Part shown: positions 27,618 to 36,825 of the stretch, piece after piece
Layout of the letters: every line of letters starts with the position of its first letter
Position numbering within the stretch: the first letter of the stretch is position 1
From: Noviherbaspirillum malthae
Lineage (GTDB): Bacteria; Pseudomonadota; Gammaproteobacteria; Burkholderiales; Burkholderiaceae_D
Direction of reading: 5' to 3'
Length of the DNA: 64,000 bases
Assembly (NCBI RefSeq): GCF_015352985.1
Contig: NZ_JACYXF010000008.1
Coordinates: forward strand, 62,001-126,000
Position numbers and translations under genes: made by a program
The notes under the pieces: generated by a model
What the model was told of the DNA's origin: nothing
Database searches by the model: none
The model's input: only the letters and a program-made list of their open reading frames with translations

Positions 27618-28322
27618 ATGAATCGCTTGATCAAGATGCTGGAAAACGCCGGCGGACGACGCGGCGCGGTTCTCTCCGGCGTCGCCATGGTGCTGACGAT
27701 GACGGGCTGCGCAACCGTGCCGGATTCCATCGTCCATCAGCCCTCCGTGAACCGGCCGCCGGCGGCGGCCGCCGTCCCGCCGTCCAACGGCGCGATCTTC
27801 CAGGCATCGAATTATCGTCCGATGTTCGAGGACCGGCGTGCGCGCCTGGTGGGCGATACCATCATCATCGCAATCAGCGAAAAGACCAGTGCCGGCAAGT
27901 CCGAAGGCAATACGGCCAGCAAGAGCGGCAGCGTCTCCTTCGGCGCGCCGACCCTGTTCGGCATACCGGCCACCACGACCGCCAAGCTCGGTCTGGGGGT
28001 GAATTCCTCGAACAAGTTCGAGGAAAAAGATGCCACCACGGCCAGCAACAACTTCACCGGCACCATCACGGTCACCGTGTCCGAGGTTCTGCCCAACGGC
28101 AACCTGCTCGTGTCGGGTGAAAAGCAGATTTCCTTTGACAAGGGCGTGGAGTACGTACGCTTCTCCGGCGTCGTCAATCCCGACCATGTGGTGAGCGGCA
28201 ATGTGGTGTCGTCTACCCAGGTCGCCGACGCACGCGTCGAATACCGCACCAACAGCCGCATCGACAGGGCCGAAGTGATGTCACAGATGACGCGCTTCTT
28301 CCTGAGCCTGCTGCCGCTTTAA
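27618..28322 (+). CDS. flgH: Flagellar L-ring lipoprotein FlgH
   Basis: This is the outer-membrane L-ring subunit. It has an N-terminal lipoprotein signal ending in the lipobox MTGC, then conserved FEDRRARLVGDTIIIAISEK and LLVSGEKQISFDKGVEYVRF, with SGVVNPDHV near the C-terminus. The start at 27618 (ATG) is chosen over GTG at 27615 because AGCAGGA is optimally spaced from it. Confidence 0.96.
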   Translation: MNRLIKMLENAGGRRGAVLSGVAMVLTMTGCATVPDSIVHQPSVNRPPAAAAVPPSNGAIFQASNYRPMFEDRRARLVGDTIIIAISEKTSAGKSEGNTASKSGSVSFGAPTLFGIPATTTAKLGLGVNSSNKFEEKDATTASNNFTGTITVTVSEVLPNGNLLVSGEKQISFDKGVEYVRFSGVVNPDHVVSGNVVSSTQVADARVEYRTNSRIDRAEVMSQMTRFFLSLLPL

Positions 28323-28333
28323 TCTTTCGCACC

Positions 28334-29464
28334 ATGACTTCTCCGCTCCTATCACGCTCCGTCCTGGCAGTGCTTGCGGCCGGCTCCGTGCTTGCCGGCG
28401 CATTCACGGCACTGCCGGCTCGCGCCGAACGGCTCAAGGATCTCGCCAGCATCCAGGGCGTGCGCCAGAACCAGTTGATCGGCTACGGCCTGGTGGTCGG
28501 CCTCGACGGCAGCGGCGACCAGACCACGCAGACCCCGTTCACCGTGCAGAGCGTGGTGAGCATGCTGCAGAACATGGGCGTCAACCTGCCGCCAGGTACC
28601 ACCCTGCAGCTCAAGAACGTCGCTGCGGTCATGGTCACCACCTCGCTGCCCGCCTTCGCCCAGCCGGGGCAGATGCTTGATGTCACCGTGTCGTCGATGG
28701 GCAATGCGAAAAGCCTGCGCGGCGGCACGCTGCTGATGACGCCGCTCAAGGGCGCGGACGGCCAGATCTACGGCATGGCGCAGGGCAATGTGCTGGTCGG
28801 CGGCGTCGGCGCTTCGGCCAACGGCAGCAAGGCCCAAGTCAATCACCTGAGCGTGGGTCGCATTTCCGGCGGCGCCACCGTGGAACGCGCCGTGCAAAGC
28901 TCCTTCAATCGCGGCGACACCGTCTTCCTGGAATTGAACGATACCGATTTTTCCACCGCCAGCCGCGTGGTGGAAGCCGTCAACCGCCGCTTCGGTCCGG
29001 ATATCGCCTCGGCGCAGGACGGCCGAGTGATCCGCGTACGCGCACCGGCCACCAGCGATGAGCGCGTAGCTTTCCTCGGTGCGCTGGAAAGCCTCAACGT
29101 CACCCCCGCACAGACCAACGCCAAGGTGATTCTCAATGCGCGTACCGGCTCGGTGGTGATGAACCAGGCCGTGACCCTCGACAGCTGCGCGGTATCGCAC
29201 GGCAACCTGTCGGTGGTCATCAATACCGATCCGGTGATCAGCCAGCCGGCGCCGCTGTCCGGCGGCCAGACGGTGGTGACCGCGACATCGCAGATCGACA
29301 TCAAGAAGGAACCGGGACAGGTGCTGCTGCTCAAGGGCGGCACGTCGCTGGCCGACGTGGTGAAGGCCTTGAACGCCATCGGCGCCACGCCGCAGGATCT
29401 GCTGGCCATCTTGCAGGCAATGAAGGCCGCGGGTTCCCTGCGCGCCGAACTGGAAATTATTTGA
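28334..29464 (+). CDS. flgI: Flagellar P-ring protein FlgI
   Basis: This is the periplasmic P-ring subunit. It has a Sec signal peptide ending near ALPARAE, then the conserved start of the mature protein (RLKDLASIQGVRQNQLIGYG) and LVVGLDGSGDQT. The C-terminus has LAILQAMKAAGSLRAELEII, the usual ending. The 376 residues are typical. It starts 11 bp after flgH. Confidence 0.97.
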   Translation: MTSPLLSRSVLAVLAAGSVLAGAFTALPARAERLKDLASIQGVRQNQLIGYGLVVGLDGSGDQTTQTPFTVQSVVSMLQNMGVNLPPGTTLQLKNVAAVMVTTSLPAFAQPGQMLDVTVSSMGNAKSLRGGTLLMTPLKGADGQIYGMAQGNVLVGGVGASANGSKAQVNHLSVGRISGGATVERAVQSSFNRGDTVFLELNDTDFSTASRVVEAVNRRFGPDIASAQDGRVIRVRAPATSDERVAFLGALESLNVTPAQTNAKVILNARTGSVVMNQAVTLDSCAVSHGNLSVVINTDPVISQPAPLSGGQTVVTATSQIDIKKEPGQVLLLKGGTSLADVVKALNAIGATPQDLLAILQAMKAAGSLRAELEII

Positions 29465-29480
29465 TTGAACGATTGCCGCC

Positions 29481-30374
29481 ATGGTCAACCGCATTGATAC
29501 CTCCAACAACTTCGCGGCCGATGTCAAGGACATCGGCAAGCTGCGCCAGGCGGCCAAGGAAAACTCGCCGGAAGCCCTGAAGGCGACCGCCAAGCAGTTC
29601 GAAGCTTTGTTCATGAACATGGTGCTCAAGAGCATGCGCGAGGCCACGCCCCAGGAAGGCGTCTTCGACAGCCAGCAGAGCAAGATGTACACCTCCATGT
29701 TCGACCAGCAGCTCAGTCAGACCATGGCGTCGCGCGGCGTCGGCTTGGCGGATGTGCTGGTGCGCCAGCTGTCCACCATGTCGGACAAACAAGCAGTGAA
29801 TCCGTTGCCGGAAAGCGTCGCATCCGGTAATCCTGATGTCAGTGGCGTAACAAAGGTTTTCCAGCCTGCGCCGGCGGTGGTCGATGCCTTGAAACCGCTA
29901 CCCAGCAGTAAGCCGGCGCATGTCCGCGCTTTCCACGACAAGCTGGCGGCGTCTGCGGAAGAGGCAAGCAAGGCGACCGGGATACCGGCCAAATTCATGT
30001 TGGGTCAGGCTGCGCTTGAAAGTGGATGGGGCAAGCGCGAAATCACCGGCGCGGACGGCAGCCGCAGTCATAACGTCTTCGGCATCAAGGCAACTGGGGG
30101 CTGGAAAGGAAAAGTAGTTGAAGCGGTTACCACGGAATACGTCAACGGTTCACCCCAGACTAAAGTGGAGAAATTCCGGGCTTACGACTCCTATGCGGAT
30201 GCCTTTAAGGATTATGCAAGGCTGCTGCGCAATAATCCACGCTATGAAAACGTAATTGCAAATGCCCAGGATGTTGTGGGTTTTGCAAAAGGGCTGCAAA
30301 AGGCGGGCTATGCCACCGATCCGCACTATGCAACCAAACTCACAAAAATAATCACTCAGTCGTTATCTACTTGA
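29481..30374 (+). CDS. flgJ: Flagellar rod cap / peptidoglycan hydrolase FlgJ
   Basis: This is a bifunctional rod-assembly protein. The N-terminal rod-scaffold domain (KQFEALFMNMVLKSMREATP, FDQQLSQTMA) is joined by a Pro/Val-rich linker to a glucosaminidase-family domain (FMLGQAALESGWGKREI, HNVFGIKATGGW, NPRYENVIANA). Glu in ALESGWG is the expected catalytic acid. The 297 residues match the two-domain form. Base composition shifts toward A+T in the last third. Confidence 0.95.
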   Translation: MVNRIDTSNNFAADVKDIGKLRQAAKENSPEALKATAKQFEALFMNMVLKSMREATPQEGVFDSQQSKMYTSMFDQQLSQTMASRGVGLADVLVRQLSTMSDKQAVNPLPESVASGNPDVSGVTKVFQPAPAVVDALKPLPSSKPAHVRAFHDKLAASAEEASKATGIPAKFMLGQAALESGWGKREITGADGSRSHNVFGIKATGGWKGKVVEAVTTEYVNGSPQTKVEKFRAYDSYADAFKDYARLLRNNPRYENVIANAQDVVGFAKGLQKAGYATDPHYATKLTKIITQSLST

Positions 30375-30404
30375 TAAGCATTGGCGAAAGTTGGCGCAAA
30401 GCGC

Positions 30405-30431
30405 TCAAGTTCTGCGCCGGTCTGCCGTTCA
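30405..30431 (+). promoter_or_regulatory. Sigma-28-like promoter upstream of flgK
   Basis: TCAAGTTC, an 11-bp spacer and GCCGTTCA lie 31 bp before flgK. The spacing is exact. The -35 is close to TAAAGTTT, while the -10 keeps GCCG but departs from consensus at its 3' end. It would allow late expression of flgKL separate from flgB-J. Confidence 0.55.
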
Positions 30432-30461
30432 TCTAGTTATCGATATCTGGAAGCCTAAATC

Positions 30462-32696
30462 ATGAGCTCGAGCATACTCAGTGTTGGACAAAGCGCGTTG
30501 GCCGCAGCGCAAGCTGGCCTTGCCACGACCGGTCACAATATTGCAAATGCCAACACGCCGGGGTATTCACGGCAAATTGTCCTCCAGGCCAGTGCGGGTT
30601 CCCAGAACGCAGGTTTCGGCTACGTCGGCAAGGGAGCCGCTGTTGCTGATGTGCGGCGCGTTTTCAACGACCTTCTCGCCACCCAGGTACGGTCGGCGCA
30701 GTCCACCCAGAACCAGGTCCAGGCATATTATGATCAGATCAAGCAAATCGACAATCAGCTTGCGGATACGACTTCCGGATTGTCGCCCGTACTGCAGGAC
30801 TTTTTCAAAGGCATTCAGGATTTAGCGGCGAATCCGAATGCTGCCGCGTCGAGGCAGGCCGCCTTGTCATCGGCGCAAGCCTTAGCAGCGCGTTTTCAGA
30901 GTCTTGACGGCCAGCTGAAGGAAGTAGAACAAAGCGTCAACGGCCAAATCACATCCGCTGTGACGGCTATCAACACCCATGCCGCCCAGATTGCCAAGTT
31001 GAACGACGCAATTGAAAAAGCAGCTGGTAACGGAGACGGCCATGTGTCGAACGATCTCCTTGATCAACGCGACTATGCGATCACCCAGCTGAGCAAGGAA
31101 ATCAAGACAACGGTCGTCAAGCAAGGCAATAGCTTTAATATACTGATCGGTAGCGGACAGCCTCTCGTTGTCGGTGCGAAGACACAGGATTTGACGGTGG
31201 TTGCATCCGATACGAACCGTAATCGGATGCAGATCGCTTACCATTCAAATGGTAAATTGGTTCCGCTAAGCGAGAGCAGTCTTTCCGGCGGCAGGCTCGG
31301 CGGATTATTGGAGTTTCGCAGCAAATCGATGGAGCCGGCGCAAAACGCGCTTGGCCGTGTTGCGATCGGCCTTGCAATAACGTTCAATGCCCAGCACAAC
31401 TTGGGACAGGACCAGACCGGTCAACTTGGCGGTAATTTCTTTGCGGTTGCAGTACCTCGTGTGGAGGCGAGCAGAAACAACCTGAACTCGCCGCCCACGC
31501 CTGTGGCGGACATCAAGGCCGACATAACCGATCCAAGCAAACTAACGACAAGTGATTACCGGATAAGCTACGTTAGTGGTCCCCCGTCACCTCAGTATGT
31601 CGTTACGCGACTTCCTGAAAATAGCAAGTCAACGTTTACCAGCTTTCCTGGCGGTGATGGTGAGGCCATTCCGGGCGTAAAACTAACCGAACCTGCCGGA
31701 ACGCCGATGCAGGTTAACGATGAATTCTTAATACGTCCAACCGTTGACGGCGCGGCAAAATTTGCAGTTGAAATCAACGATGTCAGTAAGATTGCTGCCG
31801 GTGCGCCAATCAGTGCAACTGCTCCTCTGACTAACGTCGGCACCGGCAAGATTAGTGCCGGTGTTGTTTCTTCCACGCTTTTAATGCGTCCCGGAGCGTC
31901 ATCCGGACTCAGCTTGGCATACGCACCGGGATCGCCTGGCACTGTAAGTATCAGCTCGCCAGTTAATAAGCCAATCACATTGATATCGCCCCCGGTTGCA
32001 CCGAGCACGGAAGAAACCGCTACCGTCTATCCCGCAGGAACCCCGGTTCCTTACACGGTTGGACAAACGATTATGTATGACGGTATCCGGTTCAGTAACA
32101 TTCCTGGGGCATCGGCCAATACACCCGGCACCTTGAATGTCGACAAGATTTTGCCGATGGAGATCGGCTTTGCTAACGGCGGCTTGAGCGGATTTCCCGC
32201 ACAGCTTGACGTCTCAGTCAAAGGGGCGGACAGAAAAACTGTCAATTACGCCGCCGGTACAACGCCGATACCCTTCAAAGACGGCGACACCATCTCTACC
32301 GGAGGAATCACTTTTACAGTGACCGGTTCGCCAAAGGACGGGGACAAGTTTTCGATCAAATCCAACCCCAATGGCGTCGGCGACAGCCGCAACGCGGTCT
32401 TGCTGGGAAGCCTGCAGGGGGCAAATACCCTGGCCGATGGTACGACGACTTATCAGGGAGCGTATGCTCATCTTGTCAGCTTCATCGGTAACAAGACTCA
32501 TGAACTGGAAGTGACCTACAAGGCGGAATCCGCATATTTGGAGCAAGCCGAAACGGCGATGGAAGCCGAGTCAGGTGTCAATCTCGACGAGGAAGCCACC
32601 AATCTGCTTCGTTATCAGCAGGCATATCAAGCGGCGGCCAAGGTGATGCAGACTGCGAATACCTTGTTCGACACTCTGCTGACACTTGGCACCTGA
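30462..32696 (+). CDS. flgK: Flagellar hook-filament junction protein FlgK (HAP1), enlarged
   Basis: This is the first junction protein between hook and filament. The N-terminus reads SILSVGQSALAAAQAGLATT, HNIANANTPGYSRQ; the C-terminus SGVNLDEEATNLLRYQQAYQ and NTLFDTLLTLGT. At 744 residues it is about 200 longer than the enterobacterial protein. The extra length is in the exposed middle, which includes two related segments ending near 32130 and 32370 (VGQTIMYDGIRF, DGDTISTGGITFTVTG); the second also resembles a segment in FlgL. It is relatively A+T rich for this locus. Confidence 0.95.
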   Translation: MSSSILSVGQSALAAAQAGLATTGHNIANANTPGYSRQIVLQASAGSQNAGFGYVGKGAAVADVRRVFNDLLATQVRSAQSTQNQVQAYYDQIKQIDNQLADTTSGLSPVLQDFFKGIQDLAANPNAAASRQAALSSAQALAARFQSLDGQLKEVEQSVNGQITSAVTAINTHAAQIAKLNDAIEKAAGNGDGHVSNDLLDQRDYAITQLSKEIKTTVVKQGNSFNILIGSGQPLVVGAKTQDLTVVASDTNRNRMQIAYHSNGKLVPLSESSLSGGRLGGLLEFRSKSMEPAQNALGRVAIGLAITFNAQHNLGQDQTGQLGGNFFAVAVPRVEASRNNLNSPPTPVADIKADITDPSKLTTSDYRISYVSGPPSPQYVVTRLPENSKSTFTSFPGGDGEAIPGVKLTEPAGTPMQVNDEFLIRPTVDGAAKFAVEINDVSKIAAGAPISATAPLTNVGTGKISAGVVSSTLLMRPGASSGLSLAYAPGSPGTVSISSPVNKPITLISPPVAPSTEETATVYPAGTPVPYTVGQTIMYDGIRFSNIPGASANTPGTLNVDKILPMEIGFANGGLSGFPAQLDVSVKGADRKTVNYAAGTTPIPFKDGDTISTGGITFTVTGSPKDGDKFSIKSNPNGVGDSRNAVLLGSLQGANTLADGTTTYQGAYAHLVSFIGNKTHELEVTYKAESAYLEQAETAMEAESGVNLDEEATNLLRYQQAYQAAAKVMQTANTLFDTLLTLGT

Positions 32697-32716
32697 TAAG
32701 GATTGAGGACGACATC

Positions 32717-33934
32717 ATGCGCATTAGCACCAACACATTGTACACAGCCGGTACGACTCGGATGTCCGAGCTTGAGACAAGCATGTTCAAAGTACAGCAG
32801 CAGATGAGCCTGGGAAAGCGGATACTGACGCCATCGGATGATCCGATCGCAGCCGCGCAAATCCTTGAACTGAATCAGTCTCAGTCAATGAATGCCCAGT
32901 ATGCGGTAAATCGGCAGAATGCCAAGAATTCTCTTGGGCTGGAAGAAAATGCGTTGCAGAGCGTGACAACGCTCTTGCAGGATGTGAAGACTTTGGTGAT
33001 CAATGCTGGTAGCGGCATTCTGGATAATACGCAACGCAAATACATCGCGAGTGAATTGAGCGGCCGATATGACGAACTCATATCCTTGGCCAATGCCAAG
33101 GACGGAGCCGGCAATTATCTATTTTCCGGTTATAGCACATCGATACAACCTTATACCAAGAGCCCTGACGGAGCGACTTACAATGGCGACCAGGGCCAGC
33201 GCATGCTTCAAGTAGGTCCACAAAGGCAGATCGCGCTCAGTGATACCGGAGTGGCCTTATTCGAGAGCAACAGAACGGGTAACGGTACCTTTATGACGGG
33301 TCTTTCCGACAGCAATAAGGGAAGCGGAGTCATCTCTTCGGGCGGAGTAACTGATCTGGGAGCAGTTACCGGACACAACTACGAAATTCGCTTTTCCGAT
33401 ACGATACCTAACCAGTTTGATATCGTGGACACGACGGCATCCCCGGAAATCGTCGTGGCGCCTGCTGCTCGAACGTATACGAGCGGACAGGCGATCCAGT
33501 TCGAGGGCATCCAGGTGGACATTACCGGCGTGCCCCAGAACGGCGATACGTTCACGATAGAGCCGAGCAAGAACCTGAGCATCTTTAGCACCATCAACGA
33601 TTTGATCAATCTTCTGAATACACCTGTGACCGGTGATGCCGGAAAGGCGAATTTAACAAAGGGGCTCAGCATTGCAAACGAGGGTGTCGATGCAGCCCTG
33701 GATAATGTGCTGACGGTACGTGCTTCCGTAGGCTCCCGGTTAAAGGAACTGGATTCTTTGGACCTGCAAGGTGACGATAGAGACCTGCAATACTCACAAT
33801 CGCTCTTGAAGCTGCAGGATTTGGATTACATGAAAGCAATCACGGATTTGTCCAAGCAAAAGATGATGCTTGAAGCTGCGCAACAGGCATTTGTGAAGAC
33901 AACAGGCATGAGCCTGTTCAGCTATATCTCGTAG
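32717..33934 (+). CDS. flgL: Flagellar hook-filament junction protein FlgL (HAP3)
   Basis: This is the second junction protein, flagellin-like at its ends. The N-terminus is MRISTNTLYTAGTTRMSELE with QQMSLGKRILTPSDDP; the C-terminus contains DLSKQKMMLEAAQQAFVKTT. The 405 residues exceed the enterobacterial 317 because of a central insert with SGQAIQFEGIQVDITGVPQN-type sequence, similar to one in FlgK. A terminator follows, closing the flgB-L run. Confidence 0.95.
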   Translation: MRISTNTLYTAGTTRMSELETSMFKVQQQMSLGKRILTPSDDPIAAAQILELNQSQSMNAQYAVNRQNAKNSLGLEENALQSVTTLLQDVKTLVINAGSGILDNTQRKYIASELSGRYDELISLANAKDGAGNYLFSGYSTSIQPYTKSPDGATYNGDQGQRMLQVGPQRQIALSDTGVALFESNRTGNGTFMTGLSDSNKGSGVISSGGVTDLGAVTGHNYEIRFSDTIPNQFDIVDTTASPEIVVAPAARTYTSGQAIQFEGIQVDITGVPQNGDTFTIEPSKNLSIFSTINDLINLLNTPVTGDAGKANLTKGLSIANEGVDAALDNVLTVRASVGSRLKELDSLDLQGDDRDLQYSQSLLKLQDLDYMKAITDLSKQKMMLEAAQQAFVKTTGMSLFSYIS

Positions 33935-33960
33935 CCAGTTCCTGCAATGTGGGATAGGTA

Positions 33961-33986
33961 ACGTGGGCGGATGCCCACGTTTTTTT
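33961..33986 (+). terminator. Intrinsic terminator after flgL
   Basis: A perfect 8-bp stem (ACGTGGGC / GCCCACGT) with a GGAT loop runs directly into seven T residues. It lies 26 bp after the flgL stop, in the gap between convergent flgL and fliR. Confidence 0.92.
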
Positions 33987-34016
33987 GCATCCGCCAATAC
34001 TCGATACTCTCAGTAA

Positions 34017-34808
34017 TCAGCGCTTGCCTTGATGCGATACCAGCATCTGCTGCATGAACACATTCCCTTCTTCAAACAACTTTTGCATGGGTACTGCAAG
34101 GTAAGGAAGTATGAGCGCCAGCACAAGGAATCCCACGGCCAATGTCACAGGGAAGCCGATACCGAACAGATTCAACTGTGGTGCTGCACGAGTGAGGATG
34201 CCAAGCGCAATATTGATGAGCAGCAGGGCAGCTATCATCGGCAATGCGAGTTGTACGCCTGAGCTAAAAATAATGCCGCCCCATTTGACCAGCTGGTGAA
34301 ATCCCCCGGTGCCTGTCGGCTGCGCTGTAATCGGGATGGCAACGAAGCTTTCCGCCAGCGTGGACAGCATCACCAGGTGTACATTTGTTGCGAGAAAAAG
34401 CATGAGTGTAAGCAGTGCCAGGAACTGCGCGATTGCCGAAGAGCGGGCTCGTGTTTGCGGATCAAAGAAAGTCGCAAAACCGAATCCCATCGTCAGGCCA
34501 CAAATTTCGCCTGCCATCTCGACAGCTGCAAATACAAGCCGCATTGCAAATCCCATTGCCAGCCCAATAACAAGCTGCTGCAGAACGATGAGCAAGCCGG
34601 CGAACGACATCGGGTCGGCGGCCGGTAATGCGGGGACGGTCGGGCCAACCAGAATGGACAGCATGATGCCGAGTCCAAGCTTGACGCGGACCGGGATCGA
34701 GAGATTGCCAAAGACCGGTGCGGTAGCGACCAAGCCGAGGATTCGCGTCAGCGGCCATAGGAAAGAGGCAATCCAGACATTGAGTTCAGTGCTGGTGAAG
34801 GTAACCAT
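34017..34808 (-). CDS. fliR: Flagellar export gate protein FliR
   Basis: This is an export-gate membrane subunit of the FliPQR core. It has about six hydrophobic segments in 263 residues (WIASFLWPLTRILGLVATAP, LLIVLQQLVIGLAMGFAMRL, FLVLALILPYLAVPMQKLF). The ATG at 34808 is chosen because relatives start close to this segment; a TTG at 34871 would add 21 residues overlapping fliQ. The Shine-Dalgarno is poor at either start. It is last in the fliL-R run and convergent with flgL. Confidence 0.94.
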   Translation of the reverse strand: MVTFTSTELNVWIASFLWPLTRILGLVATAPVFGNLSIPVRVKLGLGIMLSILVGPTVPALPAADPMSFAGLLIVLQQLVIGLAMGFAMRLVFAAVEMAGEICGLTMGFGFATFFDPQTRARSSAIAQFLALLTLMLFLATNVHLVMLSTLAESFVAIPITAQPTGTGGFHQLVKWGGIIFSSGVQLALPMIAALLLINIALGILTRAAPQLNLFGIGFPVTLAVGFLVLALILPYLAVPMQKLFEEGNVFMQQMLVSHQGKR

Positions 34809-34863
34809 GTTACGGACATGAACGGCGAAGCCGGAACACCGGGTTGACTTGCCGCCTTGTAGT

Positions 34864-35133
34864 TCAGCCAACCATGCTTGGAATATTCGAGAACATCTGT
34901 CGCATGTAATCCATCATGACAGTCAGCATCCATGGCCCGGCAACAATCATGGTGACGAAGATTGCGACAAGTTTGGGAATAAAAGACAGTGTCGCTTCAT
35001 TGATTTGAGTCGCCGCCTGAAAAATACTCACGATGAGACCGACGGCCAGCGCTACGATGAGCAGCGGCGCCGCCACCATCAGCGTGATTTCCATCGCTTG
35101 GCGGCCCATTGTCATAACGCTCTCTGGAGTCAT
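34864..35133 (-). CDS. fliQ: Flagellar export gate protein FliQ
   Basis: This is a small export-gate subunit of 89 residues with two membrane helices (MVAAPLLIVALAVGLIVSIF, LVAIFVTMIVAGPWMLTVMM) joined by QAATQINEATLSFIPK, a conserved segment. Length and order (fliP-fliQ-fliR) are canonical. Compared with fliP, codon usage and GC drop noticeably from about 35150. Confidence 0.96.
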   Translation of the reverse strand: MTPESVMTMGRQAMEITLMVAAPLLIVALAVGLIVSIFQAATQINEATLSFIPKLVAIFVTMIVAGPWMLTVMMDYMRQMFSNIPSMVG

Positions 35134-35152
35134 TGCTGATCCTTAATAGGTA

Positions 35153-35905
35153 TTAGTAAAAGCTTTGAGCCAGCGAGCCGATCAGCAGCTGCCAGCCGTC
35201 GACCAGCACGAACAGCATCAGCTTGAAGGGCAGCGATACGATCGCCGGCGACATCATCATCATGCCCATCGACATCAATATGCTGGCGACCACCATGTCG
35301 ATGATGAGAAAGGGAATGAAAATGGCGAAACTGATTTGGAAGGCGGTTTTCAGCTCGCTGGTGATGAACGCCGGCACCAGCACCCGCAGCGGCACGTCTT
35401 CCGGGCCATTGAGCGCCGGCGTGTTGGACAGCTTCACATAGAGCGCGAGGTCGGACTGGCGGGTCTGCTTCATCATGAAGCTCTTGAGCGGCACCACGCC
35501 GCGCTCCAGCGCCTGGTTCATGGTGATCTTGTTTTCCGACAGCGGCTGGTAGGCATCGGTATAGACGCGGTCGAGCACCGGGCCCATGACGAACAGCGTC
35601 AGGAACAGCGCCAGGCCGATCAGCACCTGGTTGGGCGGCGCGGTCTGCGTGCCCAGCGCCTGGCGCAGCAGCGACAGCACGATGATGATGCGCGTGAAGC
35701 TTGTCATCATCAGCAGCGCAGCCGGCAGCAAAGTGAGCGCCGTCAGCAGGATCAGCGTCTGCAGGCTGAGGGAATAAGTCTGACCGCCGCCCGGTCCCGG
35801 GGTGCTTGTCACGGCCGGCAGGCCCGTCTGCGCGGCGGCGATCAGCGGCAAGCCGAGCAAGGCGAGGGGAAGCAGGCGGGGAATGATCTTGAGAACAGTC
35901 TTCAC
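35153..35905 (-). CDS. fliP: Flagellar export gate protein FliP
   Basis: This is the core channel subunit of the export gate. It has a cleavable signal peptide ([18 protein letters not shown]) and four membrane segments in 250 residues. Conserved parts include [40 protein letters not shown] and [19 protein letters not shown]. It sits between fliO and fliQ. Confidence 0.97.
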   Translation of the reverse strand: MKTVLKIIPRLLPLALLGLPLIAAAQTGLPAVTSTPGPGGGQTYSLSLQTLILLTALTLLPAALLMMTSFTRIIIVLSLLRQALGTQTAPPNQVLIGLALFLTLFVMGPVLDRVYTDAYQPLSENKITMNQALERGVVPLKSFMMKQTRQSDLALYVKLSNTPALNGPEDVPLRVLVPAFITSELKTAFQISFAIFIPFLIIDMVVASILMSMGMMMMSPAIVSLPFKLMLFVLVDGWQLLIGSLAQSFY

Positions 35906-35926
35906 TTCGGAGGTACGCGGCGAGCG

Positions 35927-36412
35927 TTACTTGCCATTGCGCTTGTCGATGGTTTGCTTGAGCCAGGCGGCGAAATTCTTGTTGTCGGGCAGGATTTCCA
36001 CGGTAGACGCCAGCTCCTGGCGCGGCATGGAGGAGAGTCCGTTGACGCGGCCGGGCGCAACGCCCACCACGATCCACTGGTCGCCGACTTCGATGACCAG
36101 CACGCGTTCGCGGTTTCCGACATTGACGCCGCCGACCACGCGCGCGACGCTGCCGCTCGCCGTTCCCGCCACGCCCATGCGCTTGAGCAGCCAGACGCCG
36201 CCGGCCATCAGCAGCAGAACGGCAACGAGGCCGAGGAGGACCTGGAACAGGCTGCCGGCCGATGCCGGCGAAGCGGCTGCGGTAGTGGCTGCCGACGCCG
36301 CCGTCGCCGCTGTTACAGCATTTGCAGCAGCGGTGCCCGCTTCCTGTGCTACCGCATGAGCGGCGGAACAGGCCAGCAGCGTGAAAGCCGTGAGAAGCCG
36401 AAGCAGTTTCAT
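35927..36412 (-). CDS. fliO: Flagellar biosynthesis protein FliO
   Basis: This assembly factor stabilises FliP during gate formation. It has a signal-like N-terminus (LLRLLTAFTLLACSAAHAVA), an Ala-rich stretch, one membrane helix (LFQVLLGLVAVLLLMAGGVW) and a small cytoplasmic domain (VVGGVNVGNRERVLVIEVGD). The 161 residues are in the family range. It overlaps fliN by 4 bp. Confidence 0.93.
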   Translation of the reverse strand: MKLLRLLTAFTLLACSAAHAVAQEAGTAAANAVTAATAASAATTAAASPASAGSLFQVLLGLVAVLLLMAGGVWLLKRMGVAGTASGSVARVVGGVNVGNRERVLVIEVGDQWIVVGVAPGRVNGLSSMPRQELASTVEILPDNKNFAAWLKQTIDKRNGK

Positions 36413-36825
36413 CGATTGAGCTTGCGAATGCGTTCCGAGGGCGTGATGATGTCCGTCAGGCGGATACCGAACTTGTCGTTTACCACCACCACTTCGCCTT
36501 GGGCGATCAGGCAGCCGTTGACCAGCACGTCCATCGGCTCGCCGGCAAGGCCGTCGAGCTCGACCACGGAACCCTGGGCCAGCTGCAGCAGGTTCTTGAT
36601 GGCGATCTTGGTGCGGCCGAGTTCGACCGTCAGCTGTACCGGGATGTCGAGGATGAAGTCGATATCGTTGTTCGTGCTGGACTTGCCCGGAGTGCTGGAG
36701 AAATCCTGGAATACCGCTGCCTGGGCCTGCTTCGCGGCTGCTGCGGCGGCTTCCGCCTGTGCCTGTTCGGCAATCGCGGCGCCCCAGTCGTCGTCCATGC
36801 TCGACTGGTCGTTTTCGTCAGCCAT
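36409..36825 (-). CDS. fliN: Flagellar motor switch protein FliN
   Basis: This is a C-ring switch subunit. A disordered Ala/Gln-rich N-terminus of about 55 residues is followed by the SpoA domain (IDFILDIPVQLTVELGRTKI, LLQLAQGSVVELDGLAGEPM, VVVNDKFGIRLTDI). The 138 residues are standard. It overlaps fliM by 8 bp. Confidence 0.97.
   Translation of the reverse strand: MADENDQSSMDDDWGAAIAEQAQAEAAAAAAKQAQAAVFQDFSSTPGKSSTNNDIDFILDIPVQLTVELGRTKIAIKNLLQLAQGSVVELDGLAGEPMDVLVNGCLIAQGEVVVVNDKFGIRLTDIITPSERIRKLNR

Noticed and set aside
34809-34871. Longer FliR starting at TTG 34871
   Set aside because: It would add 21 polar residues overlapping the fliQ end. FliR proteins begin close to the first membrane helix, fitting ATG 34808.
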